This document shows, in pieces, positions 7,340-13,266 of a stretch of DNA of 64,000 nt. Under the pieces are notes generated by a model. It had not been told where the DNA came from and made no database searches. It saw only the letters and a list, made by a program, of their open reading frames with translations. The position numbers and the translations under genes were made by a program. Numbering within the stretch: position 1 is the stretch's first letter; each line of letters begins with the position of its first letter. The DNA lies in IMG/VR virus record IMGVR_UViG_3300044825_000904, positions 1 through 64,000 of that record. The stretch is one strand, 5' to 3'. This DNA is from a virus.

Positions 7340-7459
7340 TAGCCAGTCGGGATTCGAACCCGCAAGTCACCGTGACAGCGACTATGTTTGTTATTATGCT
7401 AACACACCTATTGGATGCAAACCAATTCACATAGTGTATACCAATTCCACTACAGGCTA
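7340..7459 (-). tRNA. tRNA-Leu-like gene with enlarged anticodon domain
   Basis: The acceptor TAGCCTG (7459-7453) pairs with CTGGCTA (7346-7340) except for one T-T mismatch. The D arm GTGGAATTGGTATACAC is of tRNA-Leu type. The T arm has GGTTCGAATCC, and a long class II variable arm (GTCA-CGG-TGAC) is present. Between D arm and variable arm there are about 35 extra bases: an outer helix TATGT/ACATA encloses 41 bases that include an inner hairpin ATTGG-TTTGCAT-CCAAT, itself shaped like an anticodon arm reading UGC. Total 120 bases rather than about 85. The amino-acid identity is therefore uncertain. Confidence 0.6.
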
Positions 7460-7528
7460 AAATTTGATGTCTTTCCATCAGTCATTAGTTTAGTTACTAT
7501 GCTATAGTAACCAACATCACTAAAAGTG

Positions 7529-7600
7529 TAGTTAGGACATGAATCGAACATGTATCTTCGAGCGTTTCAGCCAATTAGGTTACCATTACCCCACCTAACT
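7529..7600 (-). tRNA. tRNA-like gene, anticodon position GAA
   Basis: 72 bases, standard length without CCA. Acceptor AGTTAGG/CCTAACT is 7 perfect pairs, T arm ACATG-TTCGATT-CATGT is perfect, and the D arm GGGT..ACCT is acceptable. The seven bases in the anticodon-loop position are CTGAAAC, which would read GAA (Phe). The flanking stem bases (ATTGG and GCTCG) hardly pair, so the anticodon arm is degenerate. Either an unusual tRNA or a decayed or altered one. Confidence 0.6.
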
Positions 7601-7605
7601 AATTA

Positions 7606-7669
7606 GTACCGTTCCTATCTACTTTATGAACATACGGTACAAAATGCTTCATCATAACCTTCGGATAGG
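7606..7669. other. Possible RNA pseudoknot between tRNA-like genes
   Basis: GTACCGT (7606-7612) pairs with ACGGTAC (7634-7640), and CCTATC (7614-7619) pairs with GATAGG (7664-7669). The order a-b-a'-b' gives an H-type pseudoknot with stems of 7 and 6 pairs. It lies in the spacer between the second and third tRNA-like genes. Could be a processing element or chance; seen only by eye. Confidence 0.35.
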
Positions 7670-7675
7670 TAAGTT

Positions 7676-7857
7676 TAGTCAGGACAGGATTCGAACCTGT
7701 AAGCCTTGGTGCCAGCCGCTAATGCGAGCCACGAACCAGGGATTGTCTTATTTAGACTCGCTTCCACACTATGATAGTTTAATACTACCCTACGAGTTGG
7801 CTTTTTGCGTCTACCTTCGGCCGGGAACTCCTGATACGACCCTTCCGCCACCTGACT
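7676..7857 (-). tRNA. Class II tRNA-like gene (Leu type) interrupted by insertions
   Basis: Acceptor AGTCAGG (7857-7851) pairs perfectly with CCTGACT (7683-7677), and the T arm ACAGG-TTCGAAT-CCTGT is perfect. The whole is 182 bases. In the D loop a 27-base insert (7814-7840) is bordered by direct GAAGG repeats; removing one copy restores a textbook Leu D arm (GCG-GAAGGTAGA-CGC). The anticodon region is also enlarged by about 70 bases with internal hairpins (for example GGTAGT/ACTATC). I cannot assign an anticodon. Too small for a standard group I intron. Confidence 0.55.
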
Positions 7858-7863
7858 AATATT

Positions 7864-7989
7864 TTAAAATCTTATCCACCAAGTGTGTGTCAACCACCCG
7901 AACATAAGTTCCCTTGTTCCATCTTCATGCATTTCAAATGCAATTAGTGGTAGGATAATTAAAGCAAACCCTTTAGATTTCTTCTCCAT
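7864..7989 (-). CDS. 41-aa hypothetical protein
   Basis: MEKKSKGFALIILPLIAFEM starts with a basic end and a short hydrophobic run, then a Trp-rich end (FGWLTHTWWIRF). It ends just before the third tRNA-like gene and starts 10 bases after the groS stop. Possibly a small membrane-associated peptide; may also be spurious. Confidence 0.4.
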   Translation of the reverse strand: MEKKSKGFALIILPLIAFEMHEDGTRELMFGWLTHTWWIRF

Positions 7990-7998
7990 ATTATTTAA

Positions 7999-8256
7999 TT
8001 AAAGAACTACTACCACATCTTTCTCTGTGATGACCGTATATAGGTCCTCATTGATGCGGATGGTGTGGCCAGCTGCACGATCAAAGTAGATAAATGAGCC
8101 TGGCTTAATTCCATCTACTAGCGAGCCTTGTGATACCACGGTTGCTTTCTTGTAGCGTAGCTCATTTGCATCCATTGCGGTCATAATTAAGCCGCCCTTG
8201 GACTTTGTCTCCTCTTCTTGAGGCACGATTAGAATATTCTTTCCGATTACTTTCAT
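7999..8256 (-). CDS. groS: GroES-type co-chaperonin
   Basis: 85 residues, slightly shorter than bacterial GroES (about 95). Typical features: N-terminal KNILIVPQEEETKSKGGLIM (the last part is the region of the mobile loop), KKATVVSQGSLVDGIKPGSFIYFDRAAG and the C-terminal strand YTVITEKDVVVVL. It caps the GroEL ring during protein folding. A groEL-like gene lies 1.8 kb upstream on the same strand, separated by two endonuclease genes and a small ORF, so the pair is likely a functional chaperonin system for virion proteins. A 16-base palindrome lies 25 bases before its ATG. Confidence 0.9.
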   Translation of the reverse strand: MKVIGKNILIVPQEEETKSKGGLIMTAMDANELRYKKATVVSQGSLVDGIKPGSFIYFDRAAGHTIRINEDLYTVITEKDVVVVL

Positions 8257-8280
8257 AACATTAATTATATTTTACATTTA

Positions 8281-8296
8281 TTTACAAATTTGTAAA
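8281..8296. promoter_or_regulatory. 16-bp perfect palindrome upstream of groS
   Basis: TTTACAAATTTGTAAA is perfectly self-complementary and lies just before the groS start. It contains CAAATTTG, one base off the TAnnTTTG -7 consensus. It could be an operator covering the groS promoter. No cognate regulator is known. Confidence 0.5.
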
Positions 8297-8446
8297 TTTT
8301 ATTTAACCTTATTATCAGAACTTGCAACTTTTTACAAGTTTCGTCAATAGTGTATATTAGTAATGCACACTTCCAACCTGTTCCAAATTGTAACGGTTTG
8401 GATAATTATCATTTACCATCCCATATTGGTTTGGATTATTAACATT

Positions 8447-8466
8447 TGTTAACTTATAAGTTAACA
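8447..8466. promoter_or_regulatory. 20-bp perfect palindrome, candidate operator
   Basis: TGTTAACTTATAAGTTAACA is a perfect inverted repeat in the AT-rich gap (8257-8531) between the GIY-YIG/HTH gene and groS. The gap also holds a hairpin TCGGAA-TTT-TTCCGA at about 8502-8516. A dimeric HTH protein, such as the adjacent XRE-domain protein, could bind here (inference). Confidence 0.5.
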
Positions 8467-8531
8467 TTTTTGTAACGTATTTTGGCAAAATTTGTTACAA
8501 AACTCGGAATTTTTCCGAATTTGTAAATTAT

Positions 8532-9122
8532 TTAATAGCTCCCTCTTGGCGTTTTAACTAAAGGCATCAATTCACATCCCAATATATCAAGTACTGTTTC
8601 TATATTTGATATGGTAGAATTTTTATCTTTGTTTTCCATATTATGTATTGTAACCCTTGATATTTTAGCTAAATCTGCCAACTCTTGTTGTGAAATATTT
8701 AATTGTTTTCGCCTATATTTAATAAATTCACTTATACAGGACATTCCATTTATTAAATTCCTCACTAAAGAAATTTTGTCATTAAGTCTAGATTCTTCTT
8801 TATCAACTTCTTTTTCAAGACCTTCTATCGCTTTGCCTTTGTACTTAATATGGTTAAACAATATACATCCAACTCTTTGATAATATTGAATCCAAAAATG
8901 TTCTTTTATAACTAATTCACTTTCTTGGCATTGTTCAATTACATCAACCAAAGGAGCCAATCCTTCTTCTCTTAATTCAAGAACCCAGTGATTTACTGAT
9001 TCATTGTGCGAATAGGTTAGGTGTGATTTAGCTCTATTAATACCACTTGAACTTTTGCCTATATACCTATAGTCATCTGTCTTTGGACACCTAAGTCCAT
9101 AAATTAAATATGTCTTTGTCAT
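8532..9122 (-). CDS. GIY-YIG endonuclease fused to XRE helix-turn-helix
   Basis: 196 residues. Residues 1-95: a GIY-YIG-like nuclease domain (YLIYGLRCPKTDDYRYIGKS, then Arg/His-containing INRAKSHLTYS and a later Glu-rich part). Residues about 95-125: a charged coiled linker. Residues 130-190: a Cro/C1-type HTH (RRKQLNISQQELADLAKISR, VTIHNMENKD, ETVLDILGCEL). Free-standing GIY-YIG enzymes are mobile in phages, and the XRE end probably provides DNA binding or autoregulation. It lies upstream of groS on the same strand. The XRE fusion is uncommon among those I know. Confidence 0.8.
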   Translation of the reverse strand: MTKTYLIYGLRCPKTDDYRYIGKSSSGINRAKSHLTYSHNESVNHWVLELREEGLAPLVDVIEQCQESELVIKEHFWIQYYQRVGCILFNHIKYKGKAIEGLEKEVDKEESRLNDKISLVRNLINGMSCISEFIKYRRKQLNISQQELADLAKISRVTIHNMENKDKNSTISNIETVLDILGCELMPLVKTPRGSY

Positions 9123-9246
9123 ACTGTAAAGTTAAATATATTTTACAATATGTGCAATATATTATACATTTATATGCCAAATGATATAATTGTTGACTTT
9201 CTCCACCATTAAGTGCAATATTATGCTCTAATGTTGGTTATTACCG

Positions 9247-9456
9247 TCATGGCTTTAGCTTTAATATTTCTATTTTTACTTCATCCCAGTATTCCTCAGA
9301 AAACCTATCATTTTCAAATTGTTTAGAAAAATGTTTTGTGCATTTTGCTATTTCATTTATTGAAAAAATAGCTGATTTTTTGCATTCATCTGGTGTTAGA
9401 TTAGTAAATCTATAAATTCCTACTAATAATTCTTTTGCTTTTTCTTTTGGTGTCAT
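9247..9456 (-). CDS. 69-aa hypothetical protein
   Basis: ATG at 9456 (MTPKEKAKELLVGIYRFTNL) follows the HNH stop closely. Mostly helical and charged: AIFSINEIAKCTKHFSKQF, YWDEVKIEILKLKP. No known family; a small accessory ORF between two endonuclease genes. The 124-base gap after it holds no gene that I can see. Confidence 0.55.
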   Translation of the reverse strand: MTPKEKAKELLVGIYRFTNLTPDECKKSAIFSINEIAKCTKHFSKQFENDRFSEEYWDEVKIEILKLKP

Positions 9457-9461
9457 TGTAT

Positions 9462-9965
9462 TCAATTAAGATACTTGTTTATTATATTATTTTCATTTTG
9501 AAAATCTATTCTTGCCTTATGAGCTAAATCTTCATTGTCAAATGCCCCCAAATGTACTTTTTTATTTTTAAAATTTATATAGGAAGCCCATTTATTTTTT
9601 TCTTTGCTCCAAGCAACTCCAACATATTTACTACTAGTATTATTATTTAGATTTTTATGAAAATGATTTTCAATAGTAGATACCCATTCTAAATTTTCAA
9701 CTCTATTGTCGGATTTTATTTTATTAATATGGTTTATCTGATTTTGGTAATCTTGCTTTTCTAGTAAAAATGCTTCTGCTACTAATCGATGAACATTATA
9801 ATACTTTTGTTTGCCCTCTTTCCAAAATCCTATCCTAAGATATCCATCTCTTTCTACCTTAGGCTTCATTATTTTACCTTTCCTTGTGAATAAACTGTTT
9901 ACTCTTCCTAGGTTACTGACTTCATATAAGTCTTCATAACCCTTAATTGGTTTCCAAATTTCCAT
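9462..9965 (-). CDS. Homing endonuclease, NUMOD4-HNH-AP2 architecture
   Basis: ATG at 9965 gives 167 residues (a longer frame would run through the terminator). Order: NUMOD4 at 1-50 (EIWKPIKGYEDLYEVSNLGR), HNH_3-type core at 55-100 (VHRLVAEAFL, NQINHINKIKSDNRVENLEW), AP2-like DNA-binding end (SSKYVGVAWSKEKNKWASYI, KKVHLGAFDNEDLAHKARID). This is a standard mobile HNH endonuclease. It begins right after the groEL-downstream RNA; the terminator T-run forms its 5' leader, so it may be translated only from read-through. Confidence 0.88.
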   Translation of the reverse strand: MEIWKPIKGYEDLYEVSNLGRVNSLFTRKGKIMKPKVERDGYLRIGFWKEGKQKYYNVHRLVAEAFLLEKQDYQNQINHINKIKSDNRVENLEWVSTIENHFHKNLNNNTSSKYVGVAWSKEKNKWASYINFKNKKVHLGAFDNEDLAHKARIDFQNENNIINKYLN

Positions 9966-9968
9966 AAT

Positions 9969-10000
9969 AAAAAAACCCCCAACGATTGCAGCGAAGGGGG
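9969..10000 (-). terminator. Intrinsic terminator after groL
   Basis: On the minus strand, CCCCC (10000-9996) pairs with GGGGG (9980-9976) around a 15-base loop, followed by seven T (9975-9969). This is a classic rho-independent terminator between groL and the HNH gene. Confidence 0.8.
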
Positions 10001-10059
10001 CGGTCAAGTTTCCTTGATAATCCGAATTAGTAAGCTGCAATATTACCAACTCGGATTTG
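9969..10059 (-). ncRNA. Candidate small RNA with kissing hairpins, downstream of groL
   Basis: A TAnnTTTG match (TATATTTG, 10073-10066) would start transcription at about 10059. The RNA would hold a 15-bp hairpin (10057-10019, two G-U pairs, 9-base loop), a small UCAAG-GAAA-CUUGA hairpin at about 10002-10015, and an intrinsic terminator hairpin (10000-9976) with a U run. The first loop carries AUUGCAGC and the terminator loop carries GCUGCAAU: eight perfectly complementary bases that could form a kissing interaction. It may be a free sRNA or the 3' end of the groL mRNA. No known class recognised. Confidence 0.55.
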
Positions 10060-10065
10060 TATATG

Positions 10066-10073
10066 CAAATATA
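10066..10073 (-). promoter_or_regulatory. -7 element for the candidate small RNA
   Basis: TATATTTG on the minus strand lies 9 bases before the first base of the long hairpin. No TTG is visible at the usual 19-20 base spacing upstream, so this promoter is only half supported. Confidence 0.4.
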
Positions 10074-10084
10074 ATTAATAAAAT

Positions 10085-11644
10085 CTACATTTGACGTACA
10101 TTTGTTATGACAGTTTCTGTAGATAATAGTGTTACTGCAACAGATACAGCATTTTTTAGAGCCTCCTTGCACACTTTAGTCGGGTCAATGATCCCAACGC
10201 TCATCATGTGGCAGTATGCCCCTGTAGCTACGTTCACCCCTATGCCTCCCTTAGACAACTGCTTACCTTCATCAAAGTCTGCACCATCCACATCTATGCC
10301 TGCATTGGATAGTATCTTGATCATTGGAGCCAGCATCGCCATTTGTAATATCTCGGTGCCTTTGTTCTCCACGTCCATAGTAGCAGCGATATCTTTTAAC
10401 GCCACGCCACCACCTGGAAGGATGCCTTCTTCTAGTGCTGCACGTACTGCACACACCGCATCGTCCACCCGGTCCTTCTTCTCTTTCTGCTCAATGTCTG
10501 AGTTAGCACCCACCTTGATGATAGCCACCCCACCACCTAGATTAGCGATGCGTTCTTTTAAGAATTCTTTCTCGACAGCCTGCATCTCCACCTCTATCTG
10601 CTCTTGCAACTCTTGCACTCTCTCATCCCCTGCTCCAACAGCATCGAAGATAATTGTATTGAACCGTGAGCTCACCACCTTGCCTGCTTGTCCGCAGTCG
10701 TCAATAGTGACCATCATTAAGTTGTCACCTGTCTGCTCAGAGAAATACTTAGCCCCTGTCGCAATAGCGATGTCCTGCATGATCTGATGACGCTTGTAGC
10801 CAAATGACGGAGGAATAATAGTGCTTACTTTTAGACCCAACTTAATCTTGTTCACGTTAAGTGAGTTTAGTGAGTTCTCATCGAGCTCCCCAATAATAAG
10901 CAATGAATGTCTGCCTTGGTGGATGAACTCTAGAATAGGCAAGATGTCGTTAAGGTTTGTAATGGGCTGGTCAGTCACCAAGATGTATGGCTTGTCTAGC
11001 ACAGCCTCTTGCTTCTTATGGTCTGTCACAAAGTACTTACTCGCAAACCCTCTGTCTATCTTCATGCCACTGACCACCTCAGCGTATGTGTCCGATGTCT
11101 CGGATGCTCCAACTGTCACTACACCACTTAAGCCAACTTGATTGTACGCATCAGCAATGATCTTGCCAATCTCCGCATCGCCATTGGCCGAGATAGTCGC
11201 CACGTCCACCAACTTATCTGATGTAATCTCCGTTGACATAGCAGTTAGCTCCTCAGCCACCTTAAGTGCTGCAGCCTGCACATCACGCAATACTTGTGTG
11301 GTATTGTCTTCTGGTGTAAGCACACCCATTGCCGAATGGATGATGGCTTGTGCCAGCACCATACTCGTCGTCGTCCCATCACCTGCTGAGTTAGCCGTCT
11401 TCTCAGATGCTTCTCGCATGATCATCACAGCCAAGTTCTCAGCTGGATCCATTAAGTTAATTGACTTAGCGACGGTCACACCATCCTTGGTTACTGTAAT
11501 GCCACCAACGTGTTGCTCCGACTCAATAAGCACCGTGCGACCACGAGCTCCTAGTGTAGACCCAACTGCATTTGCAATTGTATTAACACCCTTAATTAAT
11601 TTCTGTCTGCCTTCATCTCCGAAGACGATCTCTTTTACTATCAT
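10085..11644 (-). CDS. groL: GroEL-type chaperonin
   Basis: 519 residues, slightly shorter than bacterial GroEL (about 545). The ATP site is GDGTTT at 88-93, the catalytic Asp corresponds to Asp395 (VDDAV), and PGGGVAL is at 410-416. The apical domain spans about 180-370. The C-terminus ends NVRQM without the usual Gly-Gly-Met repeats that line the cavity. It forms ATP-driven folding chambers, probably with the GroES encoded downstream. Phage GroELs are known but uncommon. A good promoter lies 19 bases upstream, and a terminator or structured RNA follows. GC content is higher than in the neighbouring endonuclease genes. Confidence 0.95.
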   Translation of the reverse strand: MIVKEIVFGDEGRQKLIKGVNTIANAVGSTLGARGRTVLIESEQHVGGITVTKDGVTVAKSINLMDPAENLAVMIMREASEKTANSAGDGTTTSMVLAQAIIHSAMGVLTPEDNTTQVLRDVQAAALKVAEELTAMSTEITSDKLVDVATISANGDAEIGKIIADAYNQVGLSGVVTVGASETSDTYAEVVSGMKIDRGFASKYFVTDHKKQEAVLDKPYILVTDQPITNLNDILPILEFIHQGRHSLLIIGELDENSLNSLNVNKIKLGLKVSTIIPPSFGYKRHQIMQDIAIATGAKYFSEQTGDNLMMVTIDDCGQAGKVVSSRFNTIIFDAVGAGDERVQELQEQIEVEMQAVEKEFLKERIANLGGGVAIIKVGANSDIEQKEKKDRVDDAVCAVRAALEEGILPGGGVALKDIAATMDVENKGTEILQMAMLAPMIKILSNAGIDVDGADFDEGKQLSKGGIGVNVATGAYCHMMSVGIIDPTKVCKEALKNAVSVAVTLLSTETVITNVRQM

Positions 11645-11662
11645 TTTAGATTTTATTTGTTA

Positions 11663-11693
11663 CAAATTTATATACAATTGTAATGCCAAGCAA
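11663..11693 (-). promoter_or_regulatory. groL promoter, Bacteroidetes type
   Basis: Minus strand: TTG (11693-11691), 20-base spacer, TAAATTTG (11670-11663), then 18 bases to the groL ATG. This fits the -33/-7 consensus TTTG...TAnnTTTG. Confidence 0.65.
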
Positions 11694-11695
11694 GA

Positions 11696-12013
11696 TTATT
11701 TGTCCTCATATTCTAGCCCATAGCCAAAATGTCTTAGTATAAGACCCTTCATGCTACTCGGACTTGGTCCAAAGAAACTAAAAGTGTTAGACAAGCCGTT
11801 TCTAGAGTTCTCCCATTCACGACACTGGATAGTTAACTTCTTGTCATATGGATTAGAATCTGCACTCGTTACCATCTCGTGAGAGAATCCCATTAGCTCT
11901 TGAGCACATTGCAATAAGTCGCAATCCTGGAACATTAAATGCTCAGTGTCACAACCCTCCTGAGAGATGTTAACTCTGATCAATTTTGTAGGTTTTGAAA
12001 AGTATGGTTTCAT
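11696..12013 (-). CDS. 105-aa hypothetical protein
   Basis: Starts MKPYFSKPTKLIRVNISQEG. Cys-containing in the first half (EGCDTEHLMFQDCDLLQCAQ), ending GLILRHFGYGLEYEDK. Mixed alpha/beta, soluble. First gene of the chaperonin region transcript, with its own promoter match 20 bases upstream. No family recognised. Confidence 0.7.
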   Translation of the reverse strand: MKPYFSKPTKLIRVNISQEGCDTEHLMFQDCDLLQCAQELMGFSHEMVTSADSNPYDKKLTIQCREWENSRNGLSNTFSFFGPSPSSMKGLILRHFGYGLEYEDK

Positions 12014-12032
12014 ATTATATTTATTAGTTGTA

Positions 12033-12063
12033 CAAATATACTAAAAACAAATGAAATGTACAA
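12033..12063 (-). promoter_or_regulatory. Promoter upstream of the 105-aa gene
   Basis: Minus strand: TTG (12063-12061), 20-base spacer, TATATTTG (12040-12033), ATG 20 bases further on. Same geometry as the groL promoter. Confidence 0.6.
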
Positions 12064-12127
12064 TATGTAAACTTGCAAACTTTTTTGCCACATTACGTAA
12101 ATATATTTTTTTATTTTGAGCGTGTGA

Positions 12128-12265
12128 AATTTTTTTTACTTTTCTTATTTATTTTGTTCATTTTGTTCATAAAAGAATAAATACTTAATATAAATAACTA
12201 ATAATCAATAAGTTAAGTGGTTGTAAGAAAATACAAGTTGTACATATTTTGTACACAAAGAAGTC
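12128..12265. repeat. Non-coding element, copy A (copy B at 21.67 kb)
   Basis: This AT-rich stretch resembles 21672-21800: both contain CTTTTCTTAT(T/A)TATTTTGTTCA followed by (T/C)TTTGT(T/A)CATAA, then a stretch with AATAAATA and AATCA(A/G)TAAGTTA, and after that a cluster of TGTACA-like words (TTGTACATATTTTGTACAC here). No ORF fits it. The two copies sit at the head of the early region and just upstream of the primase-helicase gene pair, so a control or origin function is possible. Confidence 0.6.
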
Positions 12266-12306
12266 ACAAAAGTGTACGAATTGTATAAACAGACAAGATA
12301 ATGAGC

Positions 12307-12334
12307 AAAAAAAAGACTCAGCATAGCCAAGTCT
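12307..12334 (-). terminator. Terminator after the 46-aa basic gene
   Basis: On the minus strand AGACT (12334-12330) pairs with AGTCT (12318-12314), 11-base loop, followed by eight T. It lies 31 bases after the stop of the small gene that ends at 12365. Confidence 0.65.
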
Positions 12335-12364
12335 CTTTAAATAGTACGATGTTTAAAATAAAAA

Positions 12365-12505
12365 TTATTTCTTTTTCATCTTTGGAAAGACACCTTTCTT
12401 CTCCATCTTCTCTACCTTCTTGCCTTCCTTTTTCTCGTGCTTCATCATAGCAGACTTAGAAGCGTACTTCTCCTTGCCACCATATTCTTTAATCATTTTT
12501 GCCAT
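12365..12505 (-). CDS. 46-aa basic protein
   Basis: MAKMIKEYGGKEKYASKSAM, then a run of Lys/Glu with KKGVFPKMKKK at the end. The start codon follows an A/C-rich leader, and an intrinsic terminator follows the stop, so it looks like an independently transcribed small gene. Similar in style to the tiny basic proteins at 3.8-6.7 kb. Function unknown. Confidence 0.6.
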   Translation of the reverse strand: MAKMIKEYGGKEKYASKSAMMKHEKKEGKKVEKMEKKGVFPKMKKK

Positions 12506-12563
12506 TGTTTGTTTGTTTTGGTTTAGGCAAAGTTAAAAATTTTATTAGATAAATATGGGTTTT

Positions 12564-12801
12564 GGGTAACACCACCATCTCAGCCGGCCGGGGCCAATCC
12601 GGAAACGCCCTGGATCTTGGTACGGGGGGTACGATTTGGGAAAATTGCCGTAGATTTTTTGGCTTTTCTGGGTGCCATGGGTCACGGCGACGGGCTCCGC
12701 TCGTTTGGCTCCGCTCTGCCCTCTGTCTGTTACGATTTCGCACGGCTCAACACAGACGTAAACAAAAAGCGGTTGAGGTGTACACGCTGACTCTGTTACC
12801 C
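12564..12801. other. GC-rich non-coding island with inverted ends
   Basis: The stretch is visibly GC-rich (close to 60% in its first half by eye) inside a genome of roughly 38%. GGGTAACA (12564-12571) is matched by TGTTACCC (12794-12801), and CAGC/GCTG lie just inside. A 10-base direct repeat GGCTCCGCTC occurs at 12693 and 12707. No convincing gene: the three overlapping ORFs look like chance. Candidate origin, structured RNA or small inserted element. From 12802 to 12955 I see only AT-rich sequence with several ACACG/ACGC words. Confidence 0.5.
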
Positions 12802-12959
12802 ACCGCCACAAATCCCGCACGATTTCAAACGCTCAATTTTTTTCACGCACTCGACTACACACGCCAAAATATTTTTAACACAAAACACGTCAATACGCTA
12901 CAATTAGCCATATTTTAAAAATATCGTAAAAAACTTTGCATTTTTTTTTACGTGTTGTA

Positions 12960-12989
12960 TTGTTTATTCGAAATCTTTTTTTACCTTTG
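12960..12989 (+). promoter_or_regulatory. Early promoter for the plus-strand block
   Basis: TTG (12960-12962), 19-base spacer, TACCTTTG (12982-12989), and the first early ATG at 13025. A very good match to the Bacteroidetes vegetative promoter, so early genes are probably read by unmodified host polymerase. Confidence 0.75.
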
Positions 12990-13024
12990 AAAAAGAAATC
13001 AAACACACCTTAAAAAATAACGCA

Positions 13025-13237
13025 ATGAACAATTACCTAGAAATTCAAAATTTGACCGGCGTAAACAAAGCTACAAAGGGGGAAAAATCCGTAGTAATTT
13101 CCAAACTACTTGACAAGGTTGTAATTGAGTTTTACTTCCAAGAAAAATACAATACGTTAAAACTTTATTTGGCTTCTGAAATTGACGAAGCGAATAAGGA
13201 CGCAAATACATTTTTAGATTTTGGACTAGTCCTATAA
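13025..13237 (+). CDS. 70-aa early protein
   Basis: First gene after the early promoter: MNNYLEIQNLTGVNKATKGE. A small beta-rich sequence (SVVISKLLDKVVIEFYFQEK) with an acidic end. Its leader CTTAAAAAATAACGCA resembles the leaders of the next three genes. Function unknown; early position suggests host takeover or counter-defence, which is a guess. Confidence 0.65.
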   Translation: MNNYLEIQNLTGVNKATKGEKSVVISKLLDKVVIEFYFQEKYNTLKLYLASEIDEANKDANTFLDFGLVL

Positions 13238-13266
13238 ATAATTTAATCACCTTAAAAAATACTACT

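Noticed and set aside
7676-7857. Group I intron in a tRNA-Leu gene
   Set aside because: The insert is under 110 bases in two places and I could not find the P, Q, R and S core elements, so a self-splicing group I intron is unlikely.
7626-7859. 77-aa plus-strand ORF over the tRNA-like cluster
   Set aside because: It contains DRIRTC-type peptides typical of antisense tRNA sequence; the region is better explained by tRNA-like genes.
9966-10172. Long N-terminal extension of the HNH endonuclease
   Set aside because: It would translate the terminator and the structured RNA, and it overlaps groEL. The NUMOD4 domain starts naturally at the ATG at 9965.
10107-10787. 226-aa plus-strand ORF within groEL
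   Set aside because: Ser/Pro/Thr-rich shadow of the groEL reading frame; GroEL on the minus strand is unmistakable.
12489-12918. Overlapping ORFs in the GC-rich island on both strands
   Set aside because: Low-complexity, Arg/Pro-rich translations without any family feature; one overlaps the 46-aa gene. GC-rich sequence simply lacks stops.
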